Shown here one piece after another: positions 1-7,615 of a DNA stretch of 64,000 nt. The translations under genes and the position numbers were made by a program. This stretch comes from Moorella sp. E308F (GTDB lineage: Bacteria > Bacillota > DSM-521 > Neomoorellales > Neomoorellaceae). The stretch covers positions 399,119 through 463,118 of the forward strand of contig NZ_BJKN01000002.1 of NCBI RefSeq assembly GCF_006538365.1. Direction: 5' to 3'. The notes below the pieces were generated by a model. It was given only the letters and a program-made list of their open reading frames with translations, did no database searches and was not told the origin of the DNA. The stretch's first letter is position 1. Every line of letters starts with the position of its first letter.

Positions 1-1
1 A

Positions 2-67
2 TGCTTCCCTACCGTGGGAACCACGGGACGTTACGCCTGTGGAGCTGACCCGTTGGGGTTACGATGA
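2..67 (+). CDS. tnpB: TnpB (IS200/IS605 OrfB) C-terminal tail, partial
   Basis: Only the last 21 codons and the TGA stop (65-67) lie inside the window. They read ...PTVGTTGRYACGADPLGLR, the usual end of TnpB-family proteins (a VGTTG..ACG motif after the last zinc-ribbon cysteine). TnpB is the RNA-guided nuclease carried by IS200/IS605 and IS607 elements. The catalytic region is upstream of the window, so intactness cannot be judged. The IS right end follows directly (88-119). The family call rests on a short but characteristic tail. Confidence 0.72.
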   Translation, partial: CFPTVGTTGRYACGADPLGLR

Positions 68-87
68 AGCAGGAAACCCTACCGAAG

Positions 88-119
88 CCCCTCCCTAACC
101 CGGAGGGGTTAGGGAGGGG
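88..119. mobile_element. IS200/IS605-type right-end hairpin
   Basis: A perfect 13-bp inverted repeat (CCCCTCCCTAACC at 88-100, GGTTAGGGAGGGG at 107-119, six-base loop) starts 20 bp after the tnpB stop. IS200/IS605 elements end in a subterminal hairpin of this kind rather than in terminal inverted repeats. In TnpB elements the same segment is the 3' part of the guide RNA scaffold. The element boundary is probably within about 10 bp after 119, near GTTCAC, and the guide would be the flank that follows. The exact cleavage point cannot be read from one end. Confidence 0.65.
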
Positions 120-122
120 TAG

Positions 123-602
123 TTCACACAGTCGGCCCTTGAAACCGTAGACCAGGCTGTATCCCAGGGCGTGATCAGCCAGGAAAGGGCGGACCAAATC
201 AAGAAGAACATCGAGGATGGTAACTGGAACGGCCCCGGCCTTTTCCTGGGACCGCGCTTCGGCGGGAAACCCGGCGGCAGGATGCCTTTCGGCGGCCCGG
301 CGTCAATCGCTTCCGTCCTGGGCATGAGCCCGGCAGACCTCGCTAACGAACTCAAGAGCGGCAAGACCCTTGCGGACATAGCGCAGGAAAAGGGCATGAC
401 GCTCGACCAGCTCAAAGAGAAGCTGGTGGCCCAGGAAAAGCAAACCCTGGACCAGAAAGTGGCCCAGAGCCAGATGACCCAGGATGCCGAAAATAAAATC
501 CTTTCCCGACTGGAGCAGATGGATTTGAACCGCATTGGCAAATTCGGCGGCTATTCGGGGAAGGTTCGTCCGGCGCCGCCGACGCCTTCCGTCCAGCAAT
601 AA
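123..602 (+). pseudogene. 5'-truncated small protein gene cut by the IS
   Basis: The frame is open from 123, directly after a stop created at the IS end (120-122), to TAA at 600-602. Its first codons (LETVDQAVSQGVISQERAD...) read as ordinary protein upstream of the first possible start, GTG at 171. The original start therefore lay left of the IS. The product has a Gly/Pro/Phe stretch, then a helical segment with the pattern LGMSPADLANELKSGKTLAD and EKGMTLDQLKEKL, a helix-turn pattern seen in small Firmicute proteins of the SHOCT/DUF2680 kind. Function is unknown. A shortened product from GTG 171 is possible. Confidence 0.6.
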
Positions 603-627
603 CATAATTATTTAAAGCAACGTAGAG

Positions 628-667
628 AAAGCCCCGGCTCCTCGTTTAAGAGGGTGCCGGGGCTTTT
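628..667. terminator. bidirectional intrinsic terminator
   Basis: An 11-bp stem AAAGCCCCGGC (628-638) pairs with GCCGGGGCTTT (656-666), with T-rich or A-rich flanks on both sides. It lies between the convergent ends of the truncated plus-strand gene (602) and pilO (689), so it can serve both. Confidence 0.85.
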
Positions 668-688
668 CGTGACCCGGTCGCGCCAGCC

Positions 689-1561
689 TCAGCTTGCGGG
701 CGTCCCGGCCGTTACGCCGCCGCCCTGAAACGCGCCCGGCTGGTCCTGAGGAGAAGGCTGCCGCGGTATCTGACCAGAACCGCCCGGTAGCAACGGTTGC
801 CCCTGCCCGCCTGCCAGCGGCGTCTGGCCCGTCCCGCCGGCCGCTACAGGCTGGCCCTGCGGCGGTAGCGTACCCTGGCCCGGAGTCTGGCCCTGGCCGG
901 CCTGTCGTTGCTGTTGTCGCTGCTGCTGCGCCTCTTCCGCCCCGAGCATGGCCGGGTCGAAGAAGGGGTCGTAGCTACCGGAGCCGCCAGCAACCCGGTT
1001 TTGCCATTCGGGGGGATTAAGCGAATAAAGTACAACCGTCGCCTCGAGGTCCACCACGTCGCCCGCCGCTTTAATGGTCACGGGTTTTATCTCCGCTGGC
1101 GTGCCAGAAGTCTCTATGCCGTTCAACACGTTGTAAACGGCCGGGAAAGGCCCTTTGATCTTTAAAGCGTAGTACCGGGCGTGGAGGTGGCCGCGGTAGA
1201 AGCCGTTGTCTTCCCCGGCGTTGGTGAGGCTTATGTCTTTCACCCCGTTCTCGGCGGTGAGGCGGCCTACGAGGTCGAAAAACGCGCCGCCGTCGACGGA
1301 CGCGGCGTAGCTTGTCTTTACTTCATCCCATCGCTGCCGTGCGGCGGCCAATTGCGACCGGAGCGATGCCAGAGAAGCCGCCGCGGCCACGTTCTGCTCC
1401 ATCACCGCTTTCGCCTGGTTGCACGCCGCGCGGGCGGCGTCCAGGCGGTGCATCCCCTGGACGAATGTCGCCCCGGCCGCCGCCGCGCCTATGATCAAAA
1501 CAGCCGCTGCGCGGGCCGCTGGCTTCCGCAGATCCGGTAAATGTAAGGATAACCTTCGCAT
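689..1561 (-). CDS. pilO: PilO-like type IV pilus assembly protein
   Basis: 290 aa. A short cytoplasmic N-terminus (MRRLSLHLPDLRKP) is followed by one membrane helix (about residues 15-32), an Ala-rich coiled coil (35-75) and a PilO-type domain (about 80-190). The last about 90 residues are a Gln/Gly/Pro-rich disordered tail not usual for PilO. PilO partners PilN in the inner-membrane alignment complex. The ATG at 1561 is two bases past the stop of the prepilin peptidase gene, so translation is probably coupled. A longer in-frame start at 1606 would overlap that gene. Family assignment rests on topology and position in the pil operon. Confidence 0.75.
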   Translation of the reverse strand: MRRLSLHLPDLRKPAARAAAVLIIGAAAAGATFVQGMHRLDAARAACNQAKAVMEQNVAAAASLASLRSQLAAARQRWDEVKTSYAASVDGGAFFDLVGRLTAENGVKDISLTNAGEDNGFYRGHLHARYYALKIKGPFPAVYNVLNGIETSGTPAEIKPVTIKAAGDVVDLEATVVLYSLNPPEWQNRVAGGSGSYDPFFDPAMLGAEEAQQQRQQQRQAGQGQTPGQGTLPPQGQPVAAGGTGQTPLAGGQGQPLLPGGSGQIPRQPSPQDQPGAFQGGGVTAGTPAS

Positions 1562-1563
1562 GT

Positions 1564-2313
1564 TTAAACCCACCACCAGAACAGCCGCCCCGCTATGCCC
1601 GGCCACACCGCCGCGGCGACGCTCCCGGCGGCTAAGAAGGGCACGAAGGGAACTGCTTTTTTCATGTTTTGACTATCTTTGACTAAAAGGGCAACGCCGT
1701 AGAGGCCGCCCATGACCACCGCGATAAAAACGGCCGCGAGCGTTTGCTCCGGTCCCAACGCCAGGGCGATCAACGCCCCGACGGGCGCGTCGCCCCCGCC
1801 CATGAGGCCGCGCCAGGATAAAAAGGCCATAACGGCGAAGACGGCGGCAGCCGCGGCCATGTCGCCGGGGATTTCGCCGCCGCGCCCGTCGGCCAGCTTT
1901 AAGGCCACCCCGGCAACGGCCGCGCCGGCGAGGGGCGCGTAGGGAACGGTCATCTCTTTGAGGTCGGTGACCGTCACGACTATCAGGGCCGCCGCGAAGA
2001 CCGCGAGCCGGAAGAAGTCAAGCGTCAGCCCGTAGCGGGCGAAGAGGGCGGCGAAGACCGCACCCGTCGCTGCCTCGACGGTGGGGTACTGCGGGGAGAT
2101 GCGGCCCCGGCAATAGCTGCACCGCCCCCGCAATGCGATGTAGCTGAAAATGGGGACCAGGTCTAACGCGGCCAACCTGTGCCCGCACGCCGGGCAACGG
2201 GACGGCGGCCAGAGGACGGATTCGCCGGAAAGCGAGCGCAGGGCGACGACGTTTAAGAAACTGCCGATGATTGTTCCGGCCAAAAAGGCCGTTGTCAAAA
2301 CGAAATTCGGCAT
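1564..2313 (-). CDS. pilD: prepilin leader peptidase / N-methyltransferase
   Basis: 249 aa, polytopic membrane protein of peptidase family A24A. The N-terminal cytosolic domain has the two zinc CxxC pairs (CPACGH, CSYCRG) of full-length bifunctional PilD/ComC enzymes, which cut the leader before the +1 Phe and methylate the new N-terminus. The catalytic aspartates are in VTDLKEMTVP and in GGGD. It should process the GFT-type prepilins at 10781-18346. A second, short peptidase (34878-35414) serves the Tad locus. ATG 2313 follows GGAAAGGG at good spacing. Confidence 0.93.
   Translation of the reverse strand: MPNFVLTTAFLAGTIIGSFLNVVALRSLSGESVLWPPSRCPACGHRLAALDLVPIFSYIALRGRCSYCRGRISPQYPTVEAATGAVFAALFARYGLTLDFFRLAVFAAALIVVTVTDLKEMTVPYAPLAGAAVAGVALKLADGRGGEIPGDMAAAAAVFAVMAFLSWRGLMGGGDAPVGALIALALGPEQTLAAVFIAVVMGGLYGVALLVKDSQNMKKAVPFVPFLAAGSVAAAVWPGIAGRLFWWWV
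1668..1684 (-). promoter_or_regulatory. CtsR-box-like direct repeat inside pilD
   Basis: On the minus strand the sequence AGTCAAA-GAT-AGTCAAA matches the CtsR heptamer operator RGTCAAA-NAN-RGTCAAA exactly. It lies in pilD codons about 110 bases upstream of the pilO start. Because the bases also encode protein, it may be chance. It is listed because the same arrangement occurs upstream of the gene at 25507. Confidence 0.2.
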
Positions 2314-2364
2314 GACTGAGCATCCCTTTCCTGGTATTTTTTTAACCTCGAGGTTGGAGAACCG

Positions 2365-3492
2365 TCAGATTTTGGTATACTCCGCCAACCGTCTTTTATC
2401 CACCACTTTTTCCCTGGCGTCTTCCTCGCTTACCATCCCGCGCCGGATGAGCTCCGAGAGAGATTTGTCCATCAACACCATCCCCTCGTCGCGCCCAGTC
2501 TGGATCGCTGTGGGTATCTGGTGCGGCTTGCCCTCGCGGATGAGGTTCCGCACGGCCGGGGTGACGACCAGGATCTCCATGGCCGGCACGCGCCCGCCAG
2601 CCTTTTTGCGCACCAATTGCTGGGAGATGACGCCCTGGAGGGCGTCGGCCAGGTCGAGCCTGGCCATGGCTTGCTGGCCGGGCGGGAACATGCTCACGAC
2701 GCGCTCCACCGTCTCCGCGGCCGACCCGGTGTGCAGGGTCGACAGCACCAGGTGGCCGGTCTTGGCGGCGTGGAGAGCTATCTCCACGGTCTCCAGGTCG
2801 CGCATCTCGCCCACCAGTATTACGTCCGGGTCTTCACGCAGGGCCGCCCGCAAGCCGTCCGCGAACGATATGACGTCGCGGCCCAATTCCCGCTGGTTGA
2901 CTATGCTCTTGCCGTGGGGGTAGGTATATTCAATAGGGTCCTCCAGGGTCACGATGTGCTTGCGGTAGTGCCGGTTGATAAAGTCGACCATAGAGGCCAG
3001 GGTCGTCGATTTGCCCGAGCCGGTCGGTCCGGTGACGAGGACCATGCCGTAAGGCAGCTTGGCGAATCTTTCAATAGTCGCGACGACGCCCGGTAGCATG
3101 CCGAAGAGCTCTTGCATCGACGGTATCCTGGCGGGCAAGACGCGGCACGCTAGTGCCGGGGCGCCGTTGTTGAAATAGGCGTTCACGCGGAAGCGGTCGC
3201 CGGATTCGATATGGTAGGCGAAGTCAGCGTTCTTCCGCATTAGGAATTCGTCATAGCTTACGCCGACGGCCGCCAGCATCGCCCGCGCCACCGCCTCGAC
3301 GTCCCCGGTGTCCAGCGGCCCGTCCAGGCCGGGGTGATCTACAGCCAGCCTGTCGCCCCCGGGCAGCTCGTCCAGCCTGTAGATCTCCCCGTCCACGCGG
3401 TATGCCGGAGGGGCACCGTGGACGATATGCACGTCGGACGCGCTGCGTTCGACGGCGAAAGCGAGCAAGGCGTCGACAACTTTAGTGTTCAC
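2365..3492 (-). CDS. pilT: PilT retraction ATPase
   Basis: 375 aa hexameric secretion ATPase that powers pilus retraction. It has Walker A GPTGSGKST (about residues 154-162), Asp box TLEDPIEYTYPH, Walker B DPDVILVGEMRD and His box GHLVLSTLHT. The PilT-specific C-terminus AVRNLIREGKPHQI is present. GTG at 3492 gives the canonical N-terminus (MNTKVVDALLAFAVERSASD) and overlaps the upstream stop by 11 bases. ATG 3549 would add 19 residues and is the alternative. About 25 extra residues between the N-terminal domain and the core look acquired but are in frame. All key residues are present, unlike the paralogue at 12860-14056. Confidence 0.93.
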   Translation of the reverse strand: MNTKVVDALLAFAVERSASDVHIVHGAPPAYRVDGEIYRLDELPGGDRLAVDHPGLDGPLDTGDVEAVARAMLAAVGVSYDEFLMRKNADFAYHIESGDRFRVNAYFNNGAPALACRVLPARIPSMQELFGMLPGVVATIERFAKLPYGMVLVTGPTGSGKSTTLASMVDFINRHYRKHIVTLEDPIEYTYPHGKSIVNQRELGRDVISFADGLRAALREDPDVILVGEMRDLETVEIALHAAKTGHLVLSTLHTGSAAETVERVVSMFPPGQQAMARLDLADALQGVISQQLVRKKAGGRVPAMEILVVTPAVRNLIREGKPHQIPTAIQTGRDEGMVLMDKSLSELIRRGMVSEEDAREKVVDKRRLAEYTKI

Positions 3493-4588
3493 CGGTGCCG
3501 CCCCCCGTCCCCCGGCCGCCCGGAACGGCTTCCGCTTCTTTGAAGACATGGTATGCCCGCTTGACCGCGGCGACGTAGTTTTGAGTCTCAGGATAAGGCG
3601 GCACTCCATTATACCGCTCCACCACTCCGGGCCCGGCGTTATAAGCTACCAAGGCCAATTCGACGTCTCCACCGTAAGCGTCGAGCAATTCCCGCAGGTA
3701 CCGCGCGCCGCCGTCGATGTTCTGGGCCGGGTCGAAGGGGTCGGAGACGCCGTGAGATTTCGCCGTTTCCGCCATCAGCTGCATAATTCCAATGGCCCCC
3801 TTCGGCGACACGGCTTTCGCGTTGAAACCGCTTTCAACCCACGCCACGGCACGGAGAAAGTCCGGATCGACACCGTATCTCTTCCCTGCCTTTTCAAACA
3901 GAGTGTCCATGCTGGCGGACGAGTGCGCGGCCGTCGTCATATTGCTTCCTCTCAGCGGCGATGATTCAGGAACGCCCGGGCGTTCTTGGCGGCCCTGCCT
4001 AGCCGCTTCTGCCTCTTTGAGTCTAGTGGCGAAAGCTTTCCTTTCGGCCTCCACGCGGGCCGCATCTGCGGTGAACGGCGACTTTTCCGGGAAATACGCC
4101 GCCACAACGTCGAAAGGCAAACCGCCCCGCATCCCCCGCACCCGCACCGTGCCTGCCGTCGCCATCCCGACAGGCGTCCCAGCCCGCAAGCGGTCGCCGG
4201 CCGCGGCCAGGGGCGATATGCCGGAATACGTTATCTCCACCTTGCCGCCGCTCGCCACGGTCACGCTGTCTTCCGCAACGGCGGCCACCACACCGTCCAG
4301 GATGCTCGACACGGGCGTGCCCGGCGCGACCGCGATCTCAGCGTAGTCATGGTAGACGCCGCCGCTGAAGCCGTAATCGGCGGCCACGCTCCCGCCGCTC
4401 GCCGGGAACACGGGCGTCGATTTTGCGGGTGCCGCCGCGGCTGGCGGTGGGGGTAACGGCGGTACGCCCGGGATGTGCCCGACCGCCGGGGGCATCTTCA
4501 TACCTGTCCCTGCTGCGGTTACGGCGATTGCCGTTTGTCCGACCGCTGTGGCGAGGAGTGCCGCGGCAGCAATCCTGTGGAACCGCAA
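3482..4588 (-). CDS. secreted degenerate-M23 + SLT lytic transglycosylase
   Basis: 368 aa. A signal peptide (about 1-25) and Pro-rich linker are followed by a fold resembling an M23/LytM peptidase (about 70-165: GTPV, GDRLRAGTPVG). It has lost the zinc ligands: no HxxxD pair and no final HxH. After a charged linker comes a GH23 SLT domain (about 230-345) with catalytic Glu in AWVESGFN and the motifs GAIGIMQLM and ALVAYNAGPG. It probably opens peptidoglycan for the pilus. The N-terminal part may bind rather than cut the wall. It sits between pilMN and pilT and overlaps the pilT start. Confidence 0.85.
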   Translation of the reverse strand: MRFHRIAAAALLATAVGQTAIAVTAAGTGMKMPPAVGHIPGVPPLPPPPAAAAPAKSTPVFPASGGSVAADYGFSGGVYHDYAEIAVAPGTPVSSILDGVVAAVAEDSVTVASGGKVEITYSGISPLAAAGDRLRAGTPVGMATAGTVRVRGMRGGLPFDVVAAYFPEKSPFTADAARVEAERKAFATRLKEAEAARQGRQERPGVPESSPLRGSNMTTAAHSSASMDTLFEKAGKRYGVDPDFLRAVAWVESGFNAKAVSPKGAIGIMQLMAETAKSHGVSDPFDPAQNIDGGARYLRELLDAYGGDVELALVAYNAGPGVVERYNGVPPYPETQNYVAAVKRAYHVFKEAEAVPGGRGTGGGTGEH

Positions 4589-4629
4589 ATAAAACCACCC
4601 TTTCCGTATTTATTTGCCAAAAAAAAGCT

Positions 4630-4656
4630 GGGCGGACCAAATCGATAAGGTCGCCC
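4630..4656 (-). terminator. intercistronic terminator/attenuator after pilMN
   Basis: Reading the minus strand, GGGCGACC pairs with GGTCCGCCC (one bulge) and is followed by AGC and eight T residues. It lies between the pilMN stop (4669) and the start of the transglycosylase gene (4588), so part of the pil transcripts should end here. Confidence 0.7.
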
Positions 4657-4668
4657 GGCCTCAAATTT

Positions 4669-6327
4669 CTACCTATTCGCTTTCAGCTTCGCCGAAATCC
4701 TGAAAGAGTAAAATACCCCATTATACGACGCATCTTCGACCTTCACGCTCTCAACATAGGGTAGTTGCGACAGGTTGTCCTCTAGAATCCCTATCAACCT
4801 CAAATCCTCCGCCTTCCCGCTCAACCGCATTACCGCGGGCATATAAAGAGCCTTTACGTTCTGGGCGAGCGTGCTCTTCCCCGCCGTAGACGGAGCGTTA
4901 TTACCCCTTGCTGCCTGACCACTACCCGTACCAGTCTTGCCTGCCGGTTCGCTGCCGCTCCCCACCGGCTGTCCGGCATTCATTCCCCCCATCGGGGCGG
5001 CGGGTTGGGCCGCTGCGGGCGTCGCGGTCGTCCTGGCTGCGTTAGCCGCGGCCGCGCCGTTCCCTGCGGCTGGTTGCGCTGGTGCCACGCTCTTCTGATC
5101 CGTCGGGATCGGCTGCCCTGCCCTCAAGGGCGTCCCGGCAACAGGCTGCCCGGCAGCCTGCCCGGACGTCCCCGCGGCCGCGCCGCCCGCGGGCGGTGCG
5201 GGCTGGACGGCCGCTGCCTTGCTACCGGCGGGTGGGGTGGTTGGGCCAGCCGCGGCCACCGTGCCGTCCCCGATCTCCAGATCGTCCAGCATGACGCCCG
5301 GCGGCACGGCGTAACGCACGTCGCTGACCATGGCCGTGTAAGGCGTAATCTTATGCTTGCTCACCACGTCGATCCATTCCTGGTATTTGCTGATCTCGCC
5401 GCGCAGGGACGCCGCTTCCTGCACGGCCGGGGCGTTCCGGGCGGCGGCCGCGCGGTATTCTTTCGCCTGCACGTCGTAGTAGCGCGCCGCCATGTAGGGC
5501 GCCGCGGCGATAACGGCCATCACGATGAGACCGGCTGCGACCAGATCCGGCAGCCGCGGCTTCTTGAATTCCGTCGCCCTCACCCGGCGGTGCCGCTCCG
5601 GCAAGAGGTTAATTTGCTCCGGGTCGAAAGGCGCCAGGGCGTAGCCCGCCGAGACGGCGTAGGCCAATTCCTCTCCCTCCAGATCGACCACCGCCGCGTC
5701 CGGCGCGTCGAAGGCCCGGCGAAAATAGTCGACGGTCCGCATCCGCTCGGAATCCAGGGCGGCCGAGGCGGGCATCTCCCGGACGAACTCGACCGCCGAC
5801 CGGCCGCCCACCACGGTGATCCCTTCGGGCCACCGCGCCGCCAGGACCGTCGGCCCGTCCCCCGGATGCGTAAAGCGGAATCCCCGCCAGAGGGCGAAGG
5901 GCCGGACGTCGAGGCACGTGTAGACGCCGCTGTTTTCCGTGCAGAAGGCTTCAATCATCTTTTTCGGGACGGCCGCGCAGACGACGGTCATATTTCCGTC
6001 GGGGGAAAAGTCGGTGTTTTTATAAACGAATTCGTATTCGGAGGCTTCCACGTCGTAAAACTGCCATTGGATCGCTTCCCCGATCTTTTCGGGCGTTATG
6101 TCACTGGGGAGGACGGCGTTTTTGAAGAGGATTTCCGGCCCGCCGAGGCCGGTGGTCACGCTGTGCGCCCAGCGGACGGCGGGCCCGACCGCCCCCGGCT
6201 CCACCAGCTTCTGGTTGAAGCTTTCGCCTTTGATGGCCGTCACGTAGGCCCCGACCGCGCCGAAATGGACGCCTACCGCGGTCCTGCTCCGGGCGTCCGC
6301 GGCCCGTTTTTTTCGGAATAAGGCCAT
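4669..6327 (-). CDS. PilM-PilN fusion protein
   Basis: 552 aa. Residues 1-235 form an actin-like PilM domain (VGVHFGAVGAYVTAIKG start). At 239-244 is INLLPE, the signature that begins PilN and normally docks into PilM. A membrane helix (about 261-281), coiled coil (286-320), a long Ala/Pro/Gly/Gln-rich stretch (about 375-495) and a final PilN-like ferredoxin domain (500-552) follow. In most bacteria PilM and PilN are separate and bind through this same peptide, so here the interaction is covalent. The frame is continuous and well coded, with AAGGGGTG ahead of ATG 6327. Confidence 0.85.
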   Translation of the reverse strand: MALFRKKRAADARSRTAVGVHFGAVGAYVTAIKGESFNQKLVEPGAVGPAVRWAHSVTTGLGGPEILFKNAVLPSDITPEKIGEAIQWQFYDVEASEYEFVYKNTDFSPDGNMTVVCAAVPKKMIEAFCTENSGVYTCLDVRPFALWRGFRFTHPGDGPTVLAARWPEGITVVGGRSAVEFVREMPASAALDSERMRTVDYFRRAFDAPDAAVVDLEGEELAYAVSAGYALAPFDPEQINLLPERHRRVRATEFKKPRLPDLVAAGLIVMAVIAAAPYMAARYYDVQAKEYRAAAARNAPAVQEAASLRGEISKYQEWIDVVSKHKITPYTAMVSDVRYAVPPGVMLDDLEIGDGTVAAAGPTTPPAGSKAAAVQPAPPAGGAAAGTSGQAAGQPVAGTPLRAGQPIPTDQKSVAPAQPAAGNGAAAANAARTTATPAAAQPAAPMGGMNAGQPVGSGSEPAGKTGTGSGQAARGNNAPSTAGKSTLAQNVKALYMPAVMRLSGKAEDLRLIGILEDNLSQLPYVESVKVEDASYNGVFYSFRISAKLKANR

Positions 6328-6354
6328 TTACGACTGCACCCCTTTTCAAAAAAA

Positions 6355-7572
6355 TCATTTCACCGTCTGGTACATCGAAACAATCGGCAGGAAAAGCGAG
6401 AGCATGACGACCAGCACCCCGACACCGACGGCGATGGTTATGCCCGCTTCCATGAGGGACGGTATTCGTCCGAGAATCATCTCCGCCTCTTTTTCCAGAA
6501 GCCCCGCGGCGTGCTCGACCATCCTGTCCAGGTTCCCCGACCGCTCCCCCACGGCCATCATCTGGCGCTCCACGGGCGGGAGCCACATTGAGCCCTGGAA
6601 CCCCGCCGATAAGGTATCGCCCTTCTCGACCGCGAGCCTGGCCAGGGCGATTTCCCGCTTGAGCGAAGCGTAAGAGGTGGCTCCGGCCAGGATGTCCAGC
6701 GACCGGACAAGGTTCACGCCGGTGCGCAAAAGCGTCGCCAGGGTCCAGAGAATCTGGGAGAGGTTTAAATAGCACACGATCCTGCCGAACACCGGCACGC
6801 GGAGCAACAGGGCTTCCACCCGGGCGGAAACGTTTTCGTTCTTCCGCACCGAGCGCCACGCCGCTGCGGCGCCGGCGGCGATGGCGGCCGCACCTGCAGC
6901 TATCCACACAAAATGACCGGCGACGGCCATCATAAACCGGGTCAACAGGGGTAGCGGGACGTCGTTCGCCGCCAGGAGAGTGGTGAACTTGGGTACCACG
7001 AAAGTAAAAAGCCCGGTGACGACGGCCGCGGCCAGGGAGAGCACGACCAGCGGGTACGCCATGGCTTGCTTCAATTTGCCTTTAAATTCCTGGTCGCGCC
7101 TCAGAACGTCGGCCAGCCGCAGCAGGGTTTCTTCCAGCCGGCCGCTCTCTTCGGCCGTCTCGACCATGCTGCAGAACAGGGGGTTGAAGATGTCCGGGTG
7201 GCCCTTCAACGAAGACGCGAAAGAAAAGCCCGACCGGACGTTGGCGGCGATGTCGTTAAGGGCGTGCTTCAGCTTCCGGCTGGCCGTCTGCTCTTCGAGC
7301 GTCTTGAGGGATTCTAAGAGCGTCATGCCCGCCGAAAGCATAGCCTGCAATTGGCGGCAGAAAAGCTCCAATTCCTTCGGCCCTACCCGGCCGCGGCGGA
7401 GCCGAGCCGCGGCGGCGTGCCTGGCCGCCCGGACCGGGGTCACGCTTAAAATAGTGGTCCGGCCCGCCCCCGTCCGCTCGAACAAAAGCTCCGGCACCTC
7501 TTTGGCGTTTTCGGCCTCAATGGTGAACGTCTGGCGGCGGTTGTTGACGTAGGCTTCTACGAGGAAGACCAT
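6355..7572 (-). CDS. pilC: PilC inner-membrane platform protein (GspF family)
   Basis: 405 aa with the double GspF/T2SF layout. A short N-terminal domain is followed by two repeats of a helical cytoplasmic domain and membrane helices: FCRQLQAMLSAGMTLLESL and LNLSQILWTLATLLRTGVNL mark the two repeats. Membrane segments lie near residues 175-195, 225-245 and 380-400. PilC is the platform on which PilB and PilT act. It sits between pilB and pilMN with short gaps, in operon. Confidence 0.95.
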   Translation of the reverse strand: MVFLVEAYVNNRRQTFTIEAENAKEVPELLFERTGAGRTTILSVTPVRAARHAAAARLRRGRVGPKELELFCRQLQAMLSAGMTLLESLKTLEEQTASRKLKHALNDIAANVRSGFSFASSLKGHPDIFNPLFCSMVETAEESGRLEETLLRLADVLRRDQEFKGKLKQAMAYPLVVLSLAAAVVTGLFTFVVPKFTTLLAANDVPLPLLTRFMMAVAGHFVWIAAGAAAIAAGAAAAWRSVRKNENVSARVEALLLRVPVFGRIVCYLNLSQILWTLATLLRTGVNLVRSLDILAGATSYASLKREIALARLAVEKGDTLSAGFQGSMWLPPVERQMMAVGERSGNLDRMVEHAAGLLEKEAEMILGRIPSLMEAGITIAVGVGVLVVMLSLFLPIVSMYQTVK

Positions 7573-7615
7573 TAAAAATTACCCCCAGTATCAAAAAAAA
7601 ATACCGCAAAGACTA

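Noticed and set aside
5005-6321. Long plus-strand open frame opposite pilMN (about 438 codons)
   Set aside because: Antisense shadow of a GC-rich gene: Arg/Gly/Pro-rich, no ribosome site, no family pattern, and the minus-strand gene is clearly real.
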